Shown piece after piece: positions 33,109-42,399 of a stretch of 44,572 nt of DNA. Position numbers and translations under genes: made by a program. Positions within the stretch are counted from its first letter, which is position 1; every line of letters begins with the position of its first letter. A model generated the notes under the pieces. That model searched no databases. It saw only the letters and a list, made by a program, of their open reading frames with translations, and was not told the origin of the DNA. Origin of the DNA: Saprospiraceae bacterium (lineage in GTDB: Bacteria; Bacteroidota; Bacteroidia; Chitinophagales; Saprospiraceae); NCBI GenBank assembly GCA_020630895.1, contig JAHDII010000002.1, positions 1 to 44,572 of the forward strand. Reading direction: 5' to 3'.

Positions 33109-33346
33109 ACTATTTAATGAATTTTATTTGAGATTAAAGGTTTACAAATTTTATTGCTCAACCAAATTTTTAATGCTCATTAATATTTCATTGACAAATT
33201 AATTCAAGTTGTGTAAATCTAATTGAGTTAGAATTTATGAAGTACACCATTCTTTTAATACTATTTTTTAGAGTTATTGTAATCATAACTGTGGTCTGTG
33301 GACTCACTTACTGTGGACTTTGCAGATTTATCTGCAACTTAAATTA

Positions 33347-35278
33347 TTAATCAATAAAACGCCAAGAAACACCAAAGCGGAAATGAGGGTCGGGTAAAGG
33401 ATAACGAGGGGTGAAATAATGAATGTTATTGGTAAACCAGCCCGTTACATTTTCTATTTTAGCAAAAGCTCTTAATGTTTTTACTTTGAAACTTGTGAAA
33501 AAATCTAATGCTGGATATAATTTAATTTCGACATCATCTTGTAAATGAAATTGCCCCGTTGCAGGCATATAGTTATCTGCAAAATAAGAAGTATTCATTC
33601 TAAAATCAAAACCCATTCTAGCTAACATTACTTTCTTAAAAATTAATCCTTCTACAAAAATTGAATTTTTTAAACTAATTTTAGGTAAGCGAATATAAGT
33701 ATTATTAGTCGTTTGAAATGCTATAGTATTTTCCATTCCAAAAGCTCCTAGTTTTATATTTTGATCTAAAATAAATTGTAATACATTAATCGAAACATCA
33801 GCTTGTTGTGCTTGAAAAAGTGTATCATAATAAATATAATGATGAAGTAAATGATATTGAAAAGAAAAAGTGGTTTTTGTTATAGGTAAATGATAAGATG
33901 TTTTAATAGATGTTGTGATTGGTTTTTTAAAATCATTATTATAAAATTCTCTAAAAGAAATAAATAATTTTTTTTGCAATAAATCAGGGGAAAAACGTTG
34001 ATGCAAAACATGCCCTGTTATTAATCCTAATTTTTTTAAATGAATATTCAAATCACTTTTTATAATATATTCACTTTGATGACTTCCTAAATTATAATTG
34101 GCATAAGAATGTAAAGAAATGTAAGAAATAGGATTCCATTCCCACTCTCCAAATACAATTAGAGTATTAATAACGGTATCTATAGGTTCTTGATATGTTT
34201 TTTGATAAGTATGAGTGATGCCTACAGATAAAAAATCTTTGGGACTTAATTGATTTTTTAAATTTTTAAACGTCGAAATTTTAAATGTATTTTCTATTTT
34301 ATTCCAATTTAAATAATGTCGTAATCCACGATTATCTACTTGTATATTTTGATAATAAATAGAATCTGTATCTAATGTAGTATCATAAAATTTATAATCT
34401 CCAGGAGAAAATAAAAATTGATGCCCTAGTGTAATATTTCTTTTATTTGAAATATTGGAACTATCTTTTTTTGTTTTTTGAAGATTATAATATTGAGAGT
34501 AAGAAATAATTTGTTCTTCTTTTCTGGTATTCGCTTGATTTAAAAATACAGGAAAGGTAGAACGATCATCATAAAAAGAATTTCCAAATAAACTTTCATC
34601 TTCAATTCCTCCATTATCTTCTTGTTGAAAATCATTATAAGAATAACTAAAAAAAGAAGAATATTTTCCTTTTTTATGTTGATATGCACCATTAATAGCT
34701 AAAGTAGTATGTCTTGATTTTTGACGTTTATAAAATCCTACATGACTAATACGCAAATAATCTACAGATAAATTAAAAGCAGATGATAAATTTCTGCTAA
34801 AAGTACTTTTAAAAATAAAATCATCTTGTGTAGCTCCTTGAGCATAATAAGTATCTGTAAATGTTCGATTCACTTTAAAGTATCGAATAGAATCCACAGG
34901 ACGATCATATATGTCAAACTGATGAAATCCTAGTTGTAAGCCTTTTCGTTCTTTTACGTCAAATAAAATAGGTCTTGCAGGAGTGCCTAAACTACCTAAA
35001 TTAGCATAATCAATTAAGTGTTGTCTATTCGGTTTAGATTGCTGAAAATAATATCCTAATAAGGTGTCTGGATAAAGGTGCTTTTTTTGAGGATGATGGG
35101 CATAATATACTTTAATATCAAAGGTGTCTGGAGGATTAAAAATGCTTAAAGGAGGTCTTTTTCCTTTTATTCTTGAAGAATCCTTTTCTGTTTCAATTTT
35201 ATGATCTGCTTTAGGTCTTTGTGCTTGGGTTATGGTTGCAAAACCCATGACGAATAAGAACATAAAATATAGTCGCAT
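33347..35278 (-). CDS. putative outer-membrane porin (Porin_10 family)
   Basis: A 643-residue outer-membrane protein. The signal peptide ends near residue 19 (ITQA/Q). The opening (RPPLSIFNPPDTFDIKVYYA) and the PDTLLGYYFQQS and DYANLGSLGTPARPILFDV blocks are typical of the Bacteroidota putative porin family PF14121. The rest is a large beta-barrel of alternating residues, ending in aromatic residues near the C-terminus (FRFGVSWRFID), a barrel-terminal pattern. Substrate unknown. No operon partner is evident. Confidence 0.85.
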   Translation of the reverse strand: MRLYFMFLFVMGFATITQAQRPKADHKIETEKDSSRIKGKRPPLSIFNPPDTFDIKVYYAHHPQKKHLYPDTLLGYYFQQSKPNRQHLIDYANLGSLGTPARPILFDVKERKGLQLGFHQFDIYDRPVDSIRYFKVNRTFTDTYYAQGATQDDFIFKSTFSRNLSSAFNLSVDYLRISHVGFYKRQKSRHTTLAINGAYQHKKGKYSSFFSYSYNDFQQEDNGGIEDESLFGNSFYDDRSTFPVFLNQANTRKEEQIISYSQYYNLQKTKKDSSNISNKRNITLGHQFLFSPGDYKFYDTTLDTDSIYYQNIQVDNRGLRHYLNWNKIENTFKISTFKNLKNQLSPKDFLSVGITHTYQKTYQEPIDTVINTLIVFGEWEWNPISYISLHSYANYNLGSHQSEYIIKSDLNIHLKKLGLITGHVLHQRFSPDLLQKKLFISFREFYNNDFKKPITTSIKTSYHLPITKTTFSFQYHLLHHYIYYDTLFQAQQADVSINVLQFILDQNIKLGAFGMENTIAFQTTNNTYIRLPKISLKNSIFVEGLIFKKVMLARMGFDFRMNTSYFADNYMPATGQFHLQDDVEIKLYPALDFFTSFKVKTLRAFAKIENVTGWFTNNIHYFTPRYPLPDPHFRFGVSWRFID

Positions 35279-35345
35279 ACAATGATTTCTGTTTAAACAA
35301 TATCAATTCATAATTATATCAATATTGTAACGAACATTTAGATAA

Positions 35346-35381
35346 AAACATCATGCTAAAATTAATTTTAGCATGATGTTT
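35346..35381 (-). terminator. terminator after fabI
   Basis: Perfect hairpin with arms AAACATCATGCTAAAA and TTTTAGCATGATGTTT around a short loop, 7 bp past the fabI stop. On the minus strand it ends in TTTTT. Confidence 0.75.
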
Positions 35382-35388
35382 CAAATAT

Positions 35389-36198
35389 TTATTCTTCAAT
35401 ATTTAAAATTGCAGGACTCATTCCCATATTACTAAAACCACCATCATGATATAAATTTTGCATCGTAATATATTTAGATAAATCAGAAAACATAAATACA
35501 CAATAATCTGCACAAGCTTCAGCAGGAGCATTTCCTAGAGGAGACATTTTATCTGCATAATCAAAAAACACATCAAATCCTTTTACGCCACTTCCTGCAG
35601 TAGTCATTGTAGGAGATTGAGAAATAGTATTGACACGTACTTTTTTGCTTGTACCATAATGATATCCAAAACTTCTAGCGAATGATTCTAACAAGGATTT
35701 AGATTCTGCCATTTCATTATAATCAGGGAAAGTTCTTTGAGCAGCAATATAAGTAAGTCCTAAAACAGAACCCCAATCATTAATTGCATTTTTTTCATAA
35801 CAAGTTTGCATGAGTTTATGAAAAGAAATCGCAGAAATATCAAATGTTTTTTGCATCCATTCATATTTCAAATTGGTATAAGCTCTTTTTTTACGAACAT
35901 TTAAAGACATACCAATAGAATGAAGGACAAAATCTACAGGACCGCCCAAAATTTCCATTGATTTATCAATCAAATTTTCAAGATCTTCTAATGATGTTGC
36001 ATCAGCAGGAATTGCTTCAACATTTAATCGTTCAGCTAATTTTTGAATTTCTCCAAAACGGAAAGCAACAGGAGCATTTGTTAATGTAATTTGAGCTCCT
36101 TCTTCAACACATCGTTCTGCTACTTTTGTTGCGATAGATTTATCGTCTAATGCTCCGAATATAATCCCTTTTTTTTCTTTTAATAAACCATTTGCCAT
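35389..36198 (-). CDS. fabI: enoyl-[acyl-carrier-protein] reductase, NADH
   Basis: A 269-residue short-chain dehydrogenase of the FabI type, carrying out the last reduction of each fatty-acid elongation cycle. The cofactor motif is GIIFGALDDKSIATKVAE (11-28). The catalytic set is Tyr150 (GLTYIAAQRT), Tyr160 and Lys167 (PDYNEMAESK), the Y-x6-K spacing of FabI. The NTISQSPTMTTAGSG block forms the mobile substrate-binding loop, and the length is typical. A minus-strand TAATTTTG box (36238-36231) may be its -7 element. It is monocistronic, with a terminator on both sides. Confidence 0.95.
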   Translation of the reverse strand: MANGLLKEKKGIIFGALDDKSIATKVAERCVEEGAQITLTNAPVAFRFGEIQKLAERLNVEAIPADATSLEDLENLIDKSMEILGGPVDFVLHSIGMSLNVRKKRAYTNLKYEWMQKTFDISAISFHKLMQTCYEKNAINDWGSVLGLTYIAAQRTFPDYNEMAESKSLLESFARSFGYHYGTSKKVRVNTISQSPTMTTAGSGVKGFDVFFDYADKMSPLGNAPAEACADYCVFMFSDLSKYITMQNLYHDGGFSNMGMSPAILNIEE

Positions 36199-36253
36199 AA
36201 TATGATGATTTTCATTTTTTATTAGATGGGCAAAATTAATAATTATTATATCA

Positions 36254-36290
36254 AAAAGCTCTAAGGAATCAGTATTTCCTTAGAGCTTTT
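36254..36290 (-). terminator. terminator after the hypothetical gene at 36313
   Basis: Stem AAAAGCTCTAAGGAA / TTCCTTAGAGCTTTT, loop about 7 bases, T-run on the minus strand. It lies about 22 bp past the stop codon. Confidence 0.8.
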
Positions 36291-36312
36291 ATTTTTTTAA
36301 TGAAGAGTATGT

Positions 36313-37308
36313 CTAAATTCTATCTGCCATTCTTTGAATAGATACAATGATTTGATCTAATTCTTTAGGATAGGGAACATATTGAGTTTCGTTTTTATCC
36401 TTTCCCCAAACGGTAATGGTAATGACTTTTTTTTGAGAGCCATAGGTTACAGATAAACGCAAGGGAATAGGAGTGGGTTTTATTCTTTTTCGTTTTTGAC
36501 AAAGTTCATCTTCACAATCATAAATTCTTTCAAGATTAAAGAAGTTTTTAGCCATAATAAACTCCGCAAATTCTTCTAATTCATCTCTAGGAATATTTTT
36601 CTTCGTAACCACTAATCCATTTTGAACACTTTGAAATTCTTTGATCAATCTTCCTGTACTTTTAATTTGAATATAATCTTTTAAAACAGGATCAATACCT
36701 CCATAATATCCTCCTCCAATTAATTCAATACTAATATAAACTGGTTTTTCTTTAGGAGTTTCAGCTTCTTTCTTTTTTTTCTTTTTCCGATTTTTCTTCG
36801 ATTTTTTATTTTTTTCTTTATTGGGATTGTCTGCTTCAACAAGTACTTCTGGCAGTTCATTAAAAGGTTTTACAAAAGGAGCATCTTTTGAATCAACAGG
36901 AATAAAATGATATTGATAAGCCCCTTTACTATTGGGTTGAGTAAATTCTAAAACTAGTCTTTGTTTAGAAACTTCTCTCACAAAAAATTTCTTGATATGC
37001 TTAAAATTATAAAATAATTCAGCATCATTAATACTCCAATTTCCTCGCGTCATTTTACCGTTGAGGTATTGTTCATAAGAATAATCATATCTAAAATGAA
37101 TATAAAAATCATACTTATCATCTGCTTGATGAATGGTTGTATTAGATTCTACATGTAGGGTGTAAGTATATCTCCATTTGGTTTCGATAATTCGAGTTTC
37201 TTCAATATTCGAAGGAGTATTTGGCACAGATGAGCTATCTTGTGTCCATGCTATACAGTACATCCCTATCATAAGGGAAAGTGATAGAATATACTTTAAC
37301 GTTTTCAT
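36313..37308 (-). CDS. secreted hypothetical protein, Bacteroidota-type, with Lys-rich linker
   Basis: A 331-residue exported protein. Start at 37308 is preferred because it opens a clean signal peptide (MKTLKYILSLSLMIGMYCIAW). The longer ATG at 37329 would overlap a TATTTTTG promoter-like box (37334-37327). The N-terminal half (about 30-150) looks like a beta-rich lipocalin-like domain (TYTLHVESNTTI, YDFYIHFRYDYSYEQYLNG). A Lys-rich linker (about 168-185) follows. The C-terminal half (ISIELIGGGYYGGIDPVLKDY, then RDELEEFAEFIMAKNFFNLERIYDC) resembles small domains of the DUF6438 kind. Function not known. Confidence 0.6.
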   Translation of the reverse strand: MKTLKYILSLSLMIGMYCIAWTQDSSSVPNTPSNIEETRIIETKWRYTYTLHVESNTTIHQADDKYDFYIHFRYDYSYEQYLNGKMTRGNWSINDAELFYNFKHIKKFFVREVSKQRLVLEFTQPNSKGAYQYHFIPVDSKDAPFVKPFNELPEVLVEADNPNKEKNKKSKKNRKKKKKKEAETPKEKPVYISIELIGGGYYGGIDPVLKDYIQIKSTGRLIKEFQSVQNGLVVTKKNIPRDELEEFAEFIMAKNFFNLERIYDCEDELCQKRKRIKPTPIPLRLSVTYGSQKKVITITVWGKDKNETQYVPYPKELDQIIVSIQRMADRI

Positions 37309-37430
37309 GGTATTAATATTAATAATCAAAAATAATTGATAAAGATGATTTCCTTTATCAATGATAACGAAATAATATTGTTTTGTGTTACAGTGGTTTA
37401 TCTATGAAATAGATTTATGGTATAAAATAC

Positions 37431-37458
37431 AAAGATGCTGCCAAAAGTCAGCATCTTT
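37431..37458 (-). terminator. terminator after the FadL-like gene
   Basis: AAAGATGCTG / CAGCATCTTT stem with an eight-base loop. The minus-strand tail is TTTGTATTTT. Confidence 0.7.
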
Positions 37459-37524
37459 GTATTATTATTTTCTTAAAAGTGTATTTTTATTTAACACTTT
37501 CAAGTAGTAAGTATCTTTTTTTGA

Positions 37525-39027
37525 TTATTTTTCGTGTTTCCCACCAAATTTGAAACCGATAGTCATTACAATATTATCTGTAGATAATTTATTATCAACA
37601 ATAGGACCTCCATTTATAATATAAGGAGCATAATTTTGATTCGCCCATCTTTTAGTATAAGCAATATCAAAGAAAATATCATCATTTCTCCATCCTGCAC
37701 CCAAACTCATTTGAGAACTATCAAATAAACCATCATTATTGGTATAAGGATTTCCTAGTAAAGCATATCCTCCTCGAATTCTATATTTTTGAGCAATTAC
37801 AAATTCACTTCCTAGTTTTATATTCATAGCGGATTGGAATAATGAATTGATTTGATTATTCGTCTCTTGTTCTATTTGTAAATCACTTGCTGTAGAAAAT
37901 TCAGAATTATAATTGTATGCATTTTTAGAATAATCCATCCATTCTACTTCTGCACTAATAAAGCCTATTTTTTTAATAATAAAACCTATATTTCCCATTG
38001 CCCTCCAAGGCGTTTTTTGTCGATATTCAAAAAAACCATTTTCAGGAGAAGCAGAAGAATTAGTTGTACTATTTTCATTAGCAGTACCTTCGTTATAAGT
38101 AATATCAAAATCTAGAGCTGTTGCAAAATTATCTGTTAAAGATAACCAAGTAGGTGTTTGTATAGATGCTCCTAATCGTACAATTTGGTTGATTCTATAA
38201 ATAGCTCCTAAGTGTAAATTAAATCCAACTCCTGAAGTAGTTAATCCTTCTTGATATTGTAATCCATCAAAAAAGAGGATAGAATTGTCACCATCTGTTT
38301 CTTCATAAGTTTTAGATAACTTATAGTTCACAAAAGGAATATTTGCACTTGCTCCTACATATAATTTATGATTGACATTTCCTCCAATGGTAAGATTCAA
38401 TGCTCCCATTGAGCCACTTGCAGCTACGGTTTGAAATTTAGTGGTTTGATCTCCAGAGAAAAGATCATTTTCATAATAACTTAAATCATTAGCATCAGGA
38501 TTATAAATCATATCTACATCATAAGCAAGTCCATCATCATAATTGCTTAATTGATCTGGAGTAAAACCTTGTGCCAAGCCCAAAAAATAATTAGCTATAG
38601 ATCCTGTTGTTCTTCCTTGATAATGAAATTTTTGATTGAAATCAGCCAATCTATGATAACCTATTCCGAAATTAACCGTTTTCCATCTTGTAGGTTTAGG
38701 AGAAGCAAAAATTAAAGCTCCTTCACTTACATTTACTTTTGTTCTTCTTTCATCACTTACATTATCAGCAAAATTAGAACTCGTTCCTATTGAATTCACT
38801 CCTAGAGTAAAGGTTAATTCAGATCTTCTATAAGTTGCTATACTTGCAGGATTACTATGAACGGCAGAATAATCTCCTCCTAAGGCTCCCATTGAACCAC
38901 TTACCCCCATATATCGAGCAGAACCTGCATAATTCCAGTAAGAATATCGCAATGCATCTCCAGGCGTTTGAGAAAAAACAGAATAACTTAATAAAAACAG
39001 AATAATGATAAATGATAGCTTTTTCAT
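37525..39027 (-). CDS. OmpP1/FadL/TodX-family outer-membrane protein
   Basis: A 500-residue outer-membrane beta-barrel of the OmpP1/FadL family (PF03349-like), which lets hydrophobic molecules such as long-chain fatty acids cross the outer membrane. A signal peptide is at 1-19 (YSVFS/Q). The family's N-terminal hatch is recognisable: DALRYSYWNYAGSARYMGVSGSMGALGGDYSAVHSNPASIATYR, with the NPA motif. The rest is barrel strands with long loops, ending in VMTIGFKFGGKHEK. Its place next to the divergent proS gene, separated by a low-complexity protein, is a gene order I recall from other Bacteroidota. Ligand not known. Confidence 0.88.
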   Translation of the reverse strand: MKKLSFIIILFLLSYSVFSQTPGDALRYSYWNYAGSARYMGVSGSMGALGGDYSAVHSNPASIATYRRSELTFTLGVNSIGTSSNFADNVSDERRTKVNVSEGALIFASPKPTRWKTVNFGIGYHRLADFNQKFHYQGRTTGSIANYFLGLAQGFTPDQLSNYDDGLAYDVDMIYNPDANDLSYYENDLFSGDQTTKFQTVAASGSMGALNLTIGGNVNHKLYVGASANIPFVNYKLSKTYEETDGDNSILFFDGLQYQEGLTTSGVGFNLHLGAIYRINQIVRLGASIQTPTWLSLTDNFATALDFDITYNEGTANENSTTNSSASPENGFFEYRQKTPWRAMGNIGFIIKKIGFISAEVEWMDYSKNAYNYNSEFSTASDLQIEQETNNQINSLFQSAMNIKLGSEFVIAQKYRIRGGYALLGNPYTNNDGLFDSSQMSLGAGWRNDDIFFDIAYTKRWANQNYAPYIINGGPIVDNKLSTDNIVMTIGFKFGGKHEK

Positions 39028-39071
39028 TGGTATAATTGATAAATAGTATAAATAAATTTATTGTATAGATA

Positions 39072-39121
39072 TAACAAAGGCGGACAAGGAAGGTACCAAC
39101 ACCCAATTATCCGCCTTTGTT
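39072..39121 (-). terminator. terminator after the Tyr/Asn-rich gene
   Basis: AACAAAGGCGGA / TCCGCCTTTGTT stem with a long loop (about 26 bases), 40 bp past the stop codon at 39161. GC-rich arms in an AT-rich region. Confidence 0.65.
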
Positions 39122-39160
39122 AATTATTATGAATAGATAATATTAATCTATTAAAATATT

Positions 39161-40177
39161 TTATTTAGGACCTCTTGAACGACCTCCTCCTCGACTACTT
39201 CCTCCGCTGCTACTTCTATTATTGTCACTTCTACTGCTACTACTTCTAGGAGAACTTCCGCCTCTATTAGAATTACTTCTGCTTGGAGGAGAATAAGAAG
39301 GACTACGATCATTACTAGAATTACTTCTGCTTGGACGAGCTGTTTTACGAGGTTCATCTCTAGTGGTATTATTTCTAACCTCATTACGACGAGTATCTTC
39401 TTCTTTATCTTCCTCTACAATAGAAGAACGACTAGGAGTATCCTCAACTTCATCTTCAACTTCTAAGTCTCTGCCTCCTGTTCCTACAGAAATCACTTCA
39501 TCTGTATTTTTAGTATCTCCATCTAAAGTTCTTCCATTTCCACCACCTGTAGCGTCGCCATCTATATCATTTCTTCCACCTTTAACTCCTGATGTTCTTC
39601 CATTTCCTAGATCATCAACAACTCCACCACCGCCTCTTCTTGGACCAAAGTTTTCAGGAGAATAATTATTATAAGCATCAGAAATATATGGATTATTGTT
39701 GTAGTATGAATTTCCATAATATCCATAAGGATTGTAATATGGATTATAGTAAGGATTATAACCATATCCATAAGGATTGTATCCAAAATTATTTCCCCAA
39801 GGAGAATAATAGTATGGATTATATCCAAAACTATTTCCATAAACAGAATAAGGGTTATATGGAGAATAGAAAGGATCAAAATAACTATTAGAAGCATAAC
39901 AAGGATCATAATAGCCAAACGAAGAGCCATAAGATCTATTGAATCTTTGAATACGACGAGTATAATAAAAATCATCATCATAGTAATAATCATCACCATC
40001 AAATGATTCATCTACATATTCATCTTCTATTTCTTCATCAGAATATTTATCTTCTAAATAAGAAAAATCTTCATCAGTACTAGGATCAAAATATAAATCA
40101 TCTTGGGCTAGTATAATAGTTGAATTTGTCATGAAAACAAACAAAACTAAGGCACTTAAATATTTATAAAATTTCAT
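39161..40177 (-). CDS. secreted low-complexity Tyr/Asn/Ser/Gly-rich protein
   Basis: A 338-residue exported protein. The signal peptide ends near residue 24 (TIILA/Q). An acidic, Tyr-rich section follows (about 25-75; DDLYFDPSTDEDFSYLED, DGDDYYYDDDFYY). A Tyr/Asn/Pro repeat region (about 85-170) is built from units such as NPYYNPY, YNPYG and YGNSFGY. A Gly/Asp-rich part and a Ser/Arg-rich tail (about 265-338) complete the protein. There is no catalytic domain. The composition resembles amyloid-like or adhesive matrix proteins. The gene follows the proS promoter region in divergent orientation and precedes the FadL-like gene. Confidence 0.7.
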   Translation of the reverse strand: MKFYKYLSALVLFVFMTNSTIILAQDDLYFDPSTDEDFSYLEDKYSDEEIEDEYVDESFDGDDYYYDDDFYYTRRIQRFNRSYGSSFGYYDPCYASNSYFDPFYSPYNPYSVYGNSFGYNPYYYSPWGNNFGYNPYGYGYNPYYNPYYNPYGYYGNSYYNNNPYISDAYNNYSPENFGPRRGGGGVVDDLGNGRTSGVKGGRNDIDGDATGGGNGRTLDGDTKNTDEVISVGTGGRDLEVEDEVEDTPSRSSIVEEDKEEDTRRNEVRNNTTRDEPRKTARPSRSNSSNDRSPSYSPPSRSNSNRGGSSPRSSSSRSDNNRSSSGGSSRGGGRSRGPK

Positions 40178-40213
40178 CGTATTTATTATTTATATATTGA
40201 ATACATTTTATTA

Positions 40214-40263
40214 GACGCAAAAGTTGTATAATAGTCAAGCACAAATTATTACTTTTGCACGTC
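40214..40263. promoter_or_regulatory. inverted repeat and -7 box in the divergent proS region
   Basis: GACG-CAAAAGT (40214-40224) faces ACTTTTG-CA-CGTC (40251-40263), a stem broken by a two-base bulge. The right arm holds TACTTTTG (40250-40257), a match to TAnnTTTG on the plus strand, about 214 bases before proS. The left arm gives a near-match (AACTTTTG) for the minus strand. No -33 TTG has ideal spacing on either strand. Elsewhere in the 293-bp gap no gene is seen. Confidence 0.4.
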
Positions 40264-40470
40264 ATTTTATGTTAAAAACTATTTAAACCCTAAAATAATA
40301 ATATTAAAATTGTTAAATAAAAATCTAAAGATTATTTAACAATAGTTAAAGGAACTAAATAAACTTTTTATAAGTTACTCTTTTTGAGTTTCTTATAATA
40401 CAAAAATACAAAATTTACAATAAATAACATATTTATTTATAAACTATTAGAATCTACATAATAATTACTC

Positions 40471-41940
40471 ATGGCAAAAGACTTAATTAAAAAAAGAAGC
40501 GAGGATTACTCTGGATGGTATAATGATATTGTAAAACATGCAGGATTAGCAGAAAATTCTCCTGTAAGAGGATGTATGGTTATCAAGCCTTATGGTTTTG
40601 CTATTTGGGAAAATATGAAAGCCCAGCTAGATAAGATGTTTAAAGAAACAGGACACGTAAATGCTTATTTTCCTTTGCTGATCCCTAAAAGTTTTTTGAG
40701 TAAAGAAGCAGAACATGTAGAAGGTTTTGCGACAGAATGTGCTGTAGTAACACATCATCGTTTAAAGAATGATCCTAATGGAGGAGGAATGATTGTAGAT
40801 CCAGATGCTAAATTAGAAGAAGAATTAATTATTCGTCCTACTTCTGAAACTATTATTTGGAGTACTTATAGAAATTGGATTCAATCTTATAGAGATTTAC
40901 CTTTATTGATCAATCAATGGGCTAATGTGATGCGTTGGGAAATGAGGACCAGAGCCTTTTTACGTACTGCTGAATTTTTATGGCAAGAAGGACATACAGC
41001 ACATGCTTCTAAGAAAGAAGCAATGGATGAATCTAAAATGATATTGGATATATATGCAAAATTTGCTGAAGAGTGGATGGCAATGCCTGTGATTAAGGGA
41101 ATTAAAACAGCTAATGAACGCTTTGCTGGAGCAGATGAAACATTTACTATTGAAGCATTAATGCAAGATGGCAAAGCCTTACAATCTGGAACATCTCATT
41201 TCTTAGGACAAAATTTCGCAAAAGCTTTTGATGTGAAATTTATGAATAGTAATAACAAGGAAGAATATGTTTGGGCAACTTCTTGGGGAGTATCTACTCG
41301 TTTGATGGGAGGTTTAATTATGACTCATTCTGATGATGATGGTTTGGTTCTTCCTCCTCAATTAGCTCCTTTACAAGTTGTTATTGTTCCAATTCCAAAA
41401 GTAAATGGAGTGATTACTGAAGCTGTGGATAAAATTGTTGCAGGTTTAAAAGCAAAAGGAATTTCCGTTCAATATGATATTGATAAGAAAAAGAGTCATG
41501 CTTTTAAATTTAATGAATATGAAATCAAAGGTGTTCCAGTAAGAATTGGTATTGGAAAACGAGATTTAGAAAATAATCAGGTAGAAATAGCTCGTAGAGA
41601 TACGATGGAAGTCTATTCTCAATCGTTAGATAATATAGTAGAACATATTGAAAAACTACTGGAGGATATTCAAACTAATTTATTGAATAGAGCTAAAGAT
41701 TTTAGAAAAGAAAGAATTACTTCTGTTGATACTTTTGAAGAATTTAAAGATGTTCTTGAAAATAAAGGAGGTTTTATTTCTGCTCATTGGGATGGCACTA
41801 CTGAAACAGAATTAAAAATTAAAGATCTTACTAAAGCTACAATTAGATGTATTGCTTTAGATAATGAAAAAGAAGAAGGAAAATGTATTTTAACAGGTAG
41901 GAGTTCTAAGCAAAGGGTTTTATTTGCTAAAGCATACTAA
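40471..41940 (+). CDS. proS: prolyl-tRNA synthetase, archaeal/eukaryotic-like type
   Basis: A 489-residue class II aminoacyl-tRNA synthetase that charges tRNA-Pro. It is the shorter archaeal/eukaryotic-like form (no large editing insertion). Motif 1 region lies around VRGCMVIKPYGFAIWENMK. Motif 2 is seen in RTRAFLRTAEFLWQEGHTAHA, and motif 3 in TSWGVSTRLMGGLIMTHSDDDGLVLPP. An anticodon-binding domain follows (VIVPIPKV, about 310-415), then a C-terminal zinc-type domain (about 425-489; GKCILTGRSSKQRVLFAKAY). It leads an operon with rbfA 9 bp downstream. Confidence 0.96.
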   Translation: MAKDLIKKRSEDYSGWYNDIVKHAGLAENSPVRGCMVIKPYGFAIWENMKAQLDKMFKETGHVNAYFPLLIPKSFLSKEAEHVEGFATECAVVTHHRLKNDPNGGGMIVDPDAKLEEELIIRPTSETIIWSTYRNWIQSYRDLPLLINQWANVMRWEMRTRAFLRTAEFLWQEGHTAHASKKEAMDESKMILDIYAKFAEEWMAMPVIKGIKTANERFAGADETFTIEALMQDGKALQSGTSHFLGQNFAKAFDVKFMNSNNKEEYVWATSWGVSTRLMGGLIMTHSDDDGLVLPPQLAPLQVVIVPIPKVNGVITEAVDKIVAGLKAKGISVQYDIDKKKSHAFKFNEYEIKGVPVRIGIGKRDLENNQVEIARRDTMEVYSQSLDNIVEHIEKLLEDIQTNLLNRAKDFRKERITSVDTFEEFKDVLENKGGFISAHWDGTTETELKIKDLTKATIRCIALDNEKEEGKCILTGRSSKQRVLFAKAY

Positions 41941-41949
41941 ATCAATTTT

Positions 41950-42363
41950 ATGGCAAAATCAGAATCAAAAAGACAAAAGCAGGTAGGAGAATTAATAAGA
42001 AGACATTTGAGTATTGTCCTTCAACAAGAAGGGACTTATATTTATGGTGATGATGTTTTAGTTACTGTGACTTATGTTAAAGTTTCTCCCGATCTACAAC
42101 AAGCAAAAATTTATTTGAGTATATATAATACAGAAAATAAACAAGCTGTACTTTTACAATTAGAAGAACATCATCGAAGAATACAACAAGGATTAGTACA
42201 AAGAATTGCTCGTCAAATTAGAAGAGCTCCTCATATTACATTTTTTATAGATGAAACTTTAGATGAAATGTATAAAGTGGATCATCTATTTAAAAGATTA
42301 GAAGATGAAAATCAGATGGGTTCTGATAGAACTGAGGAAAATGATGATTCTTCTACATCTTAA
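41950..42363 (+). CDS. rbfA: 30S ribosome-binding factor A
   Basis: A 137-residue KH-fold protein that helps mature the 5' end of 16S rRNA and is needed for cold growth. Family marks are KRQKQVGELIRRHLSIVL near the N-terminus, VTVTYVKVSPDLQQAKIYLS in the middle, and RIARQIRRAPHITFFIDETLDEMYKVDHLFKRL near the end. A short acidic tail follows. It sits between proS and a permease gene, in the same direction with 9 and 36 bp gaps. Confidence 0.94.
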   Translation: MAKSESKRQKQVGELIRRHLSIVLQQEGTYIYGDDVLVTVTYVKVSPDLQQAKIYLSIYNTENKQAVLLQLEEHHRRIQQGLVQRIARQIRRAPHITFFIDETLDEMYKVDHLFKRLEDENQMGSDRTEENDDSSTS

Positions 42364-42399
42364 TATCTCATAAAAAGATTTTTAATTTTAGGATTTTAT

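Noticed and set aside
33109..33346. A gene in the gap between the GNAT and porin genes
   Set aside because: No frame of plausible length or composition is present.
39363..40011. Long frames overlapping the Tyr/Asn-rich gene on both strands
   Set aside because: They arise from the repeat codon pattern; only the 39161-40177 frame has a signal peptide and sensible ends.
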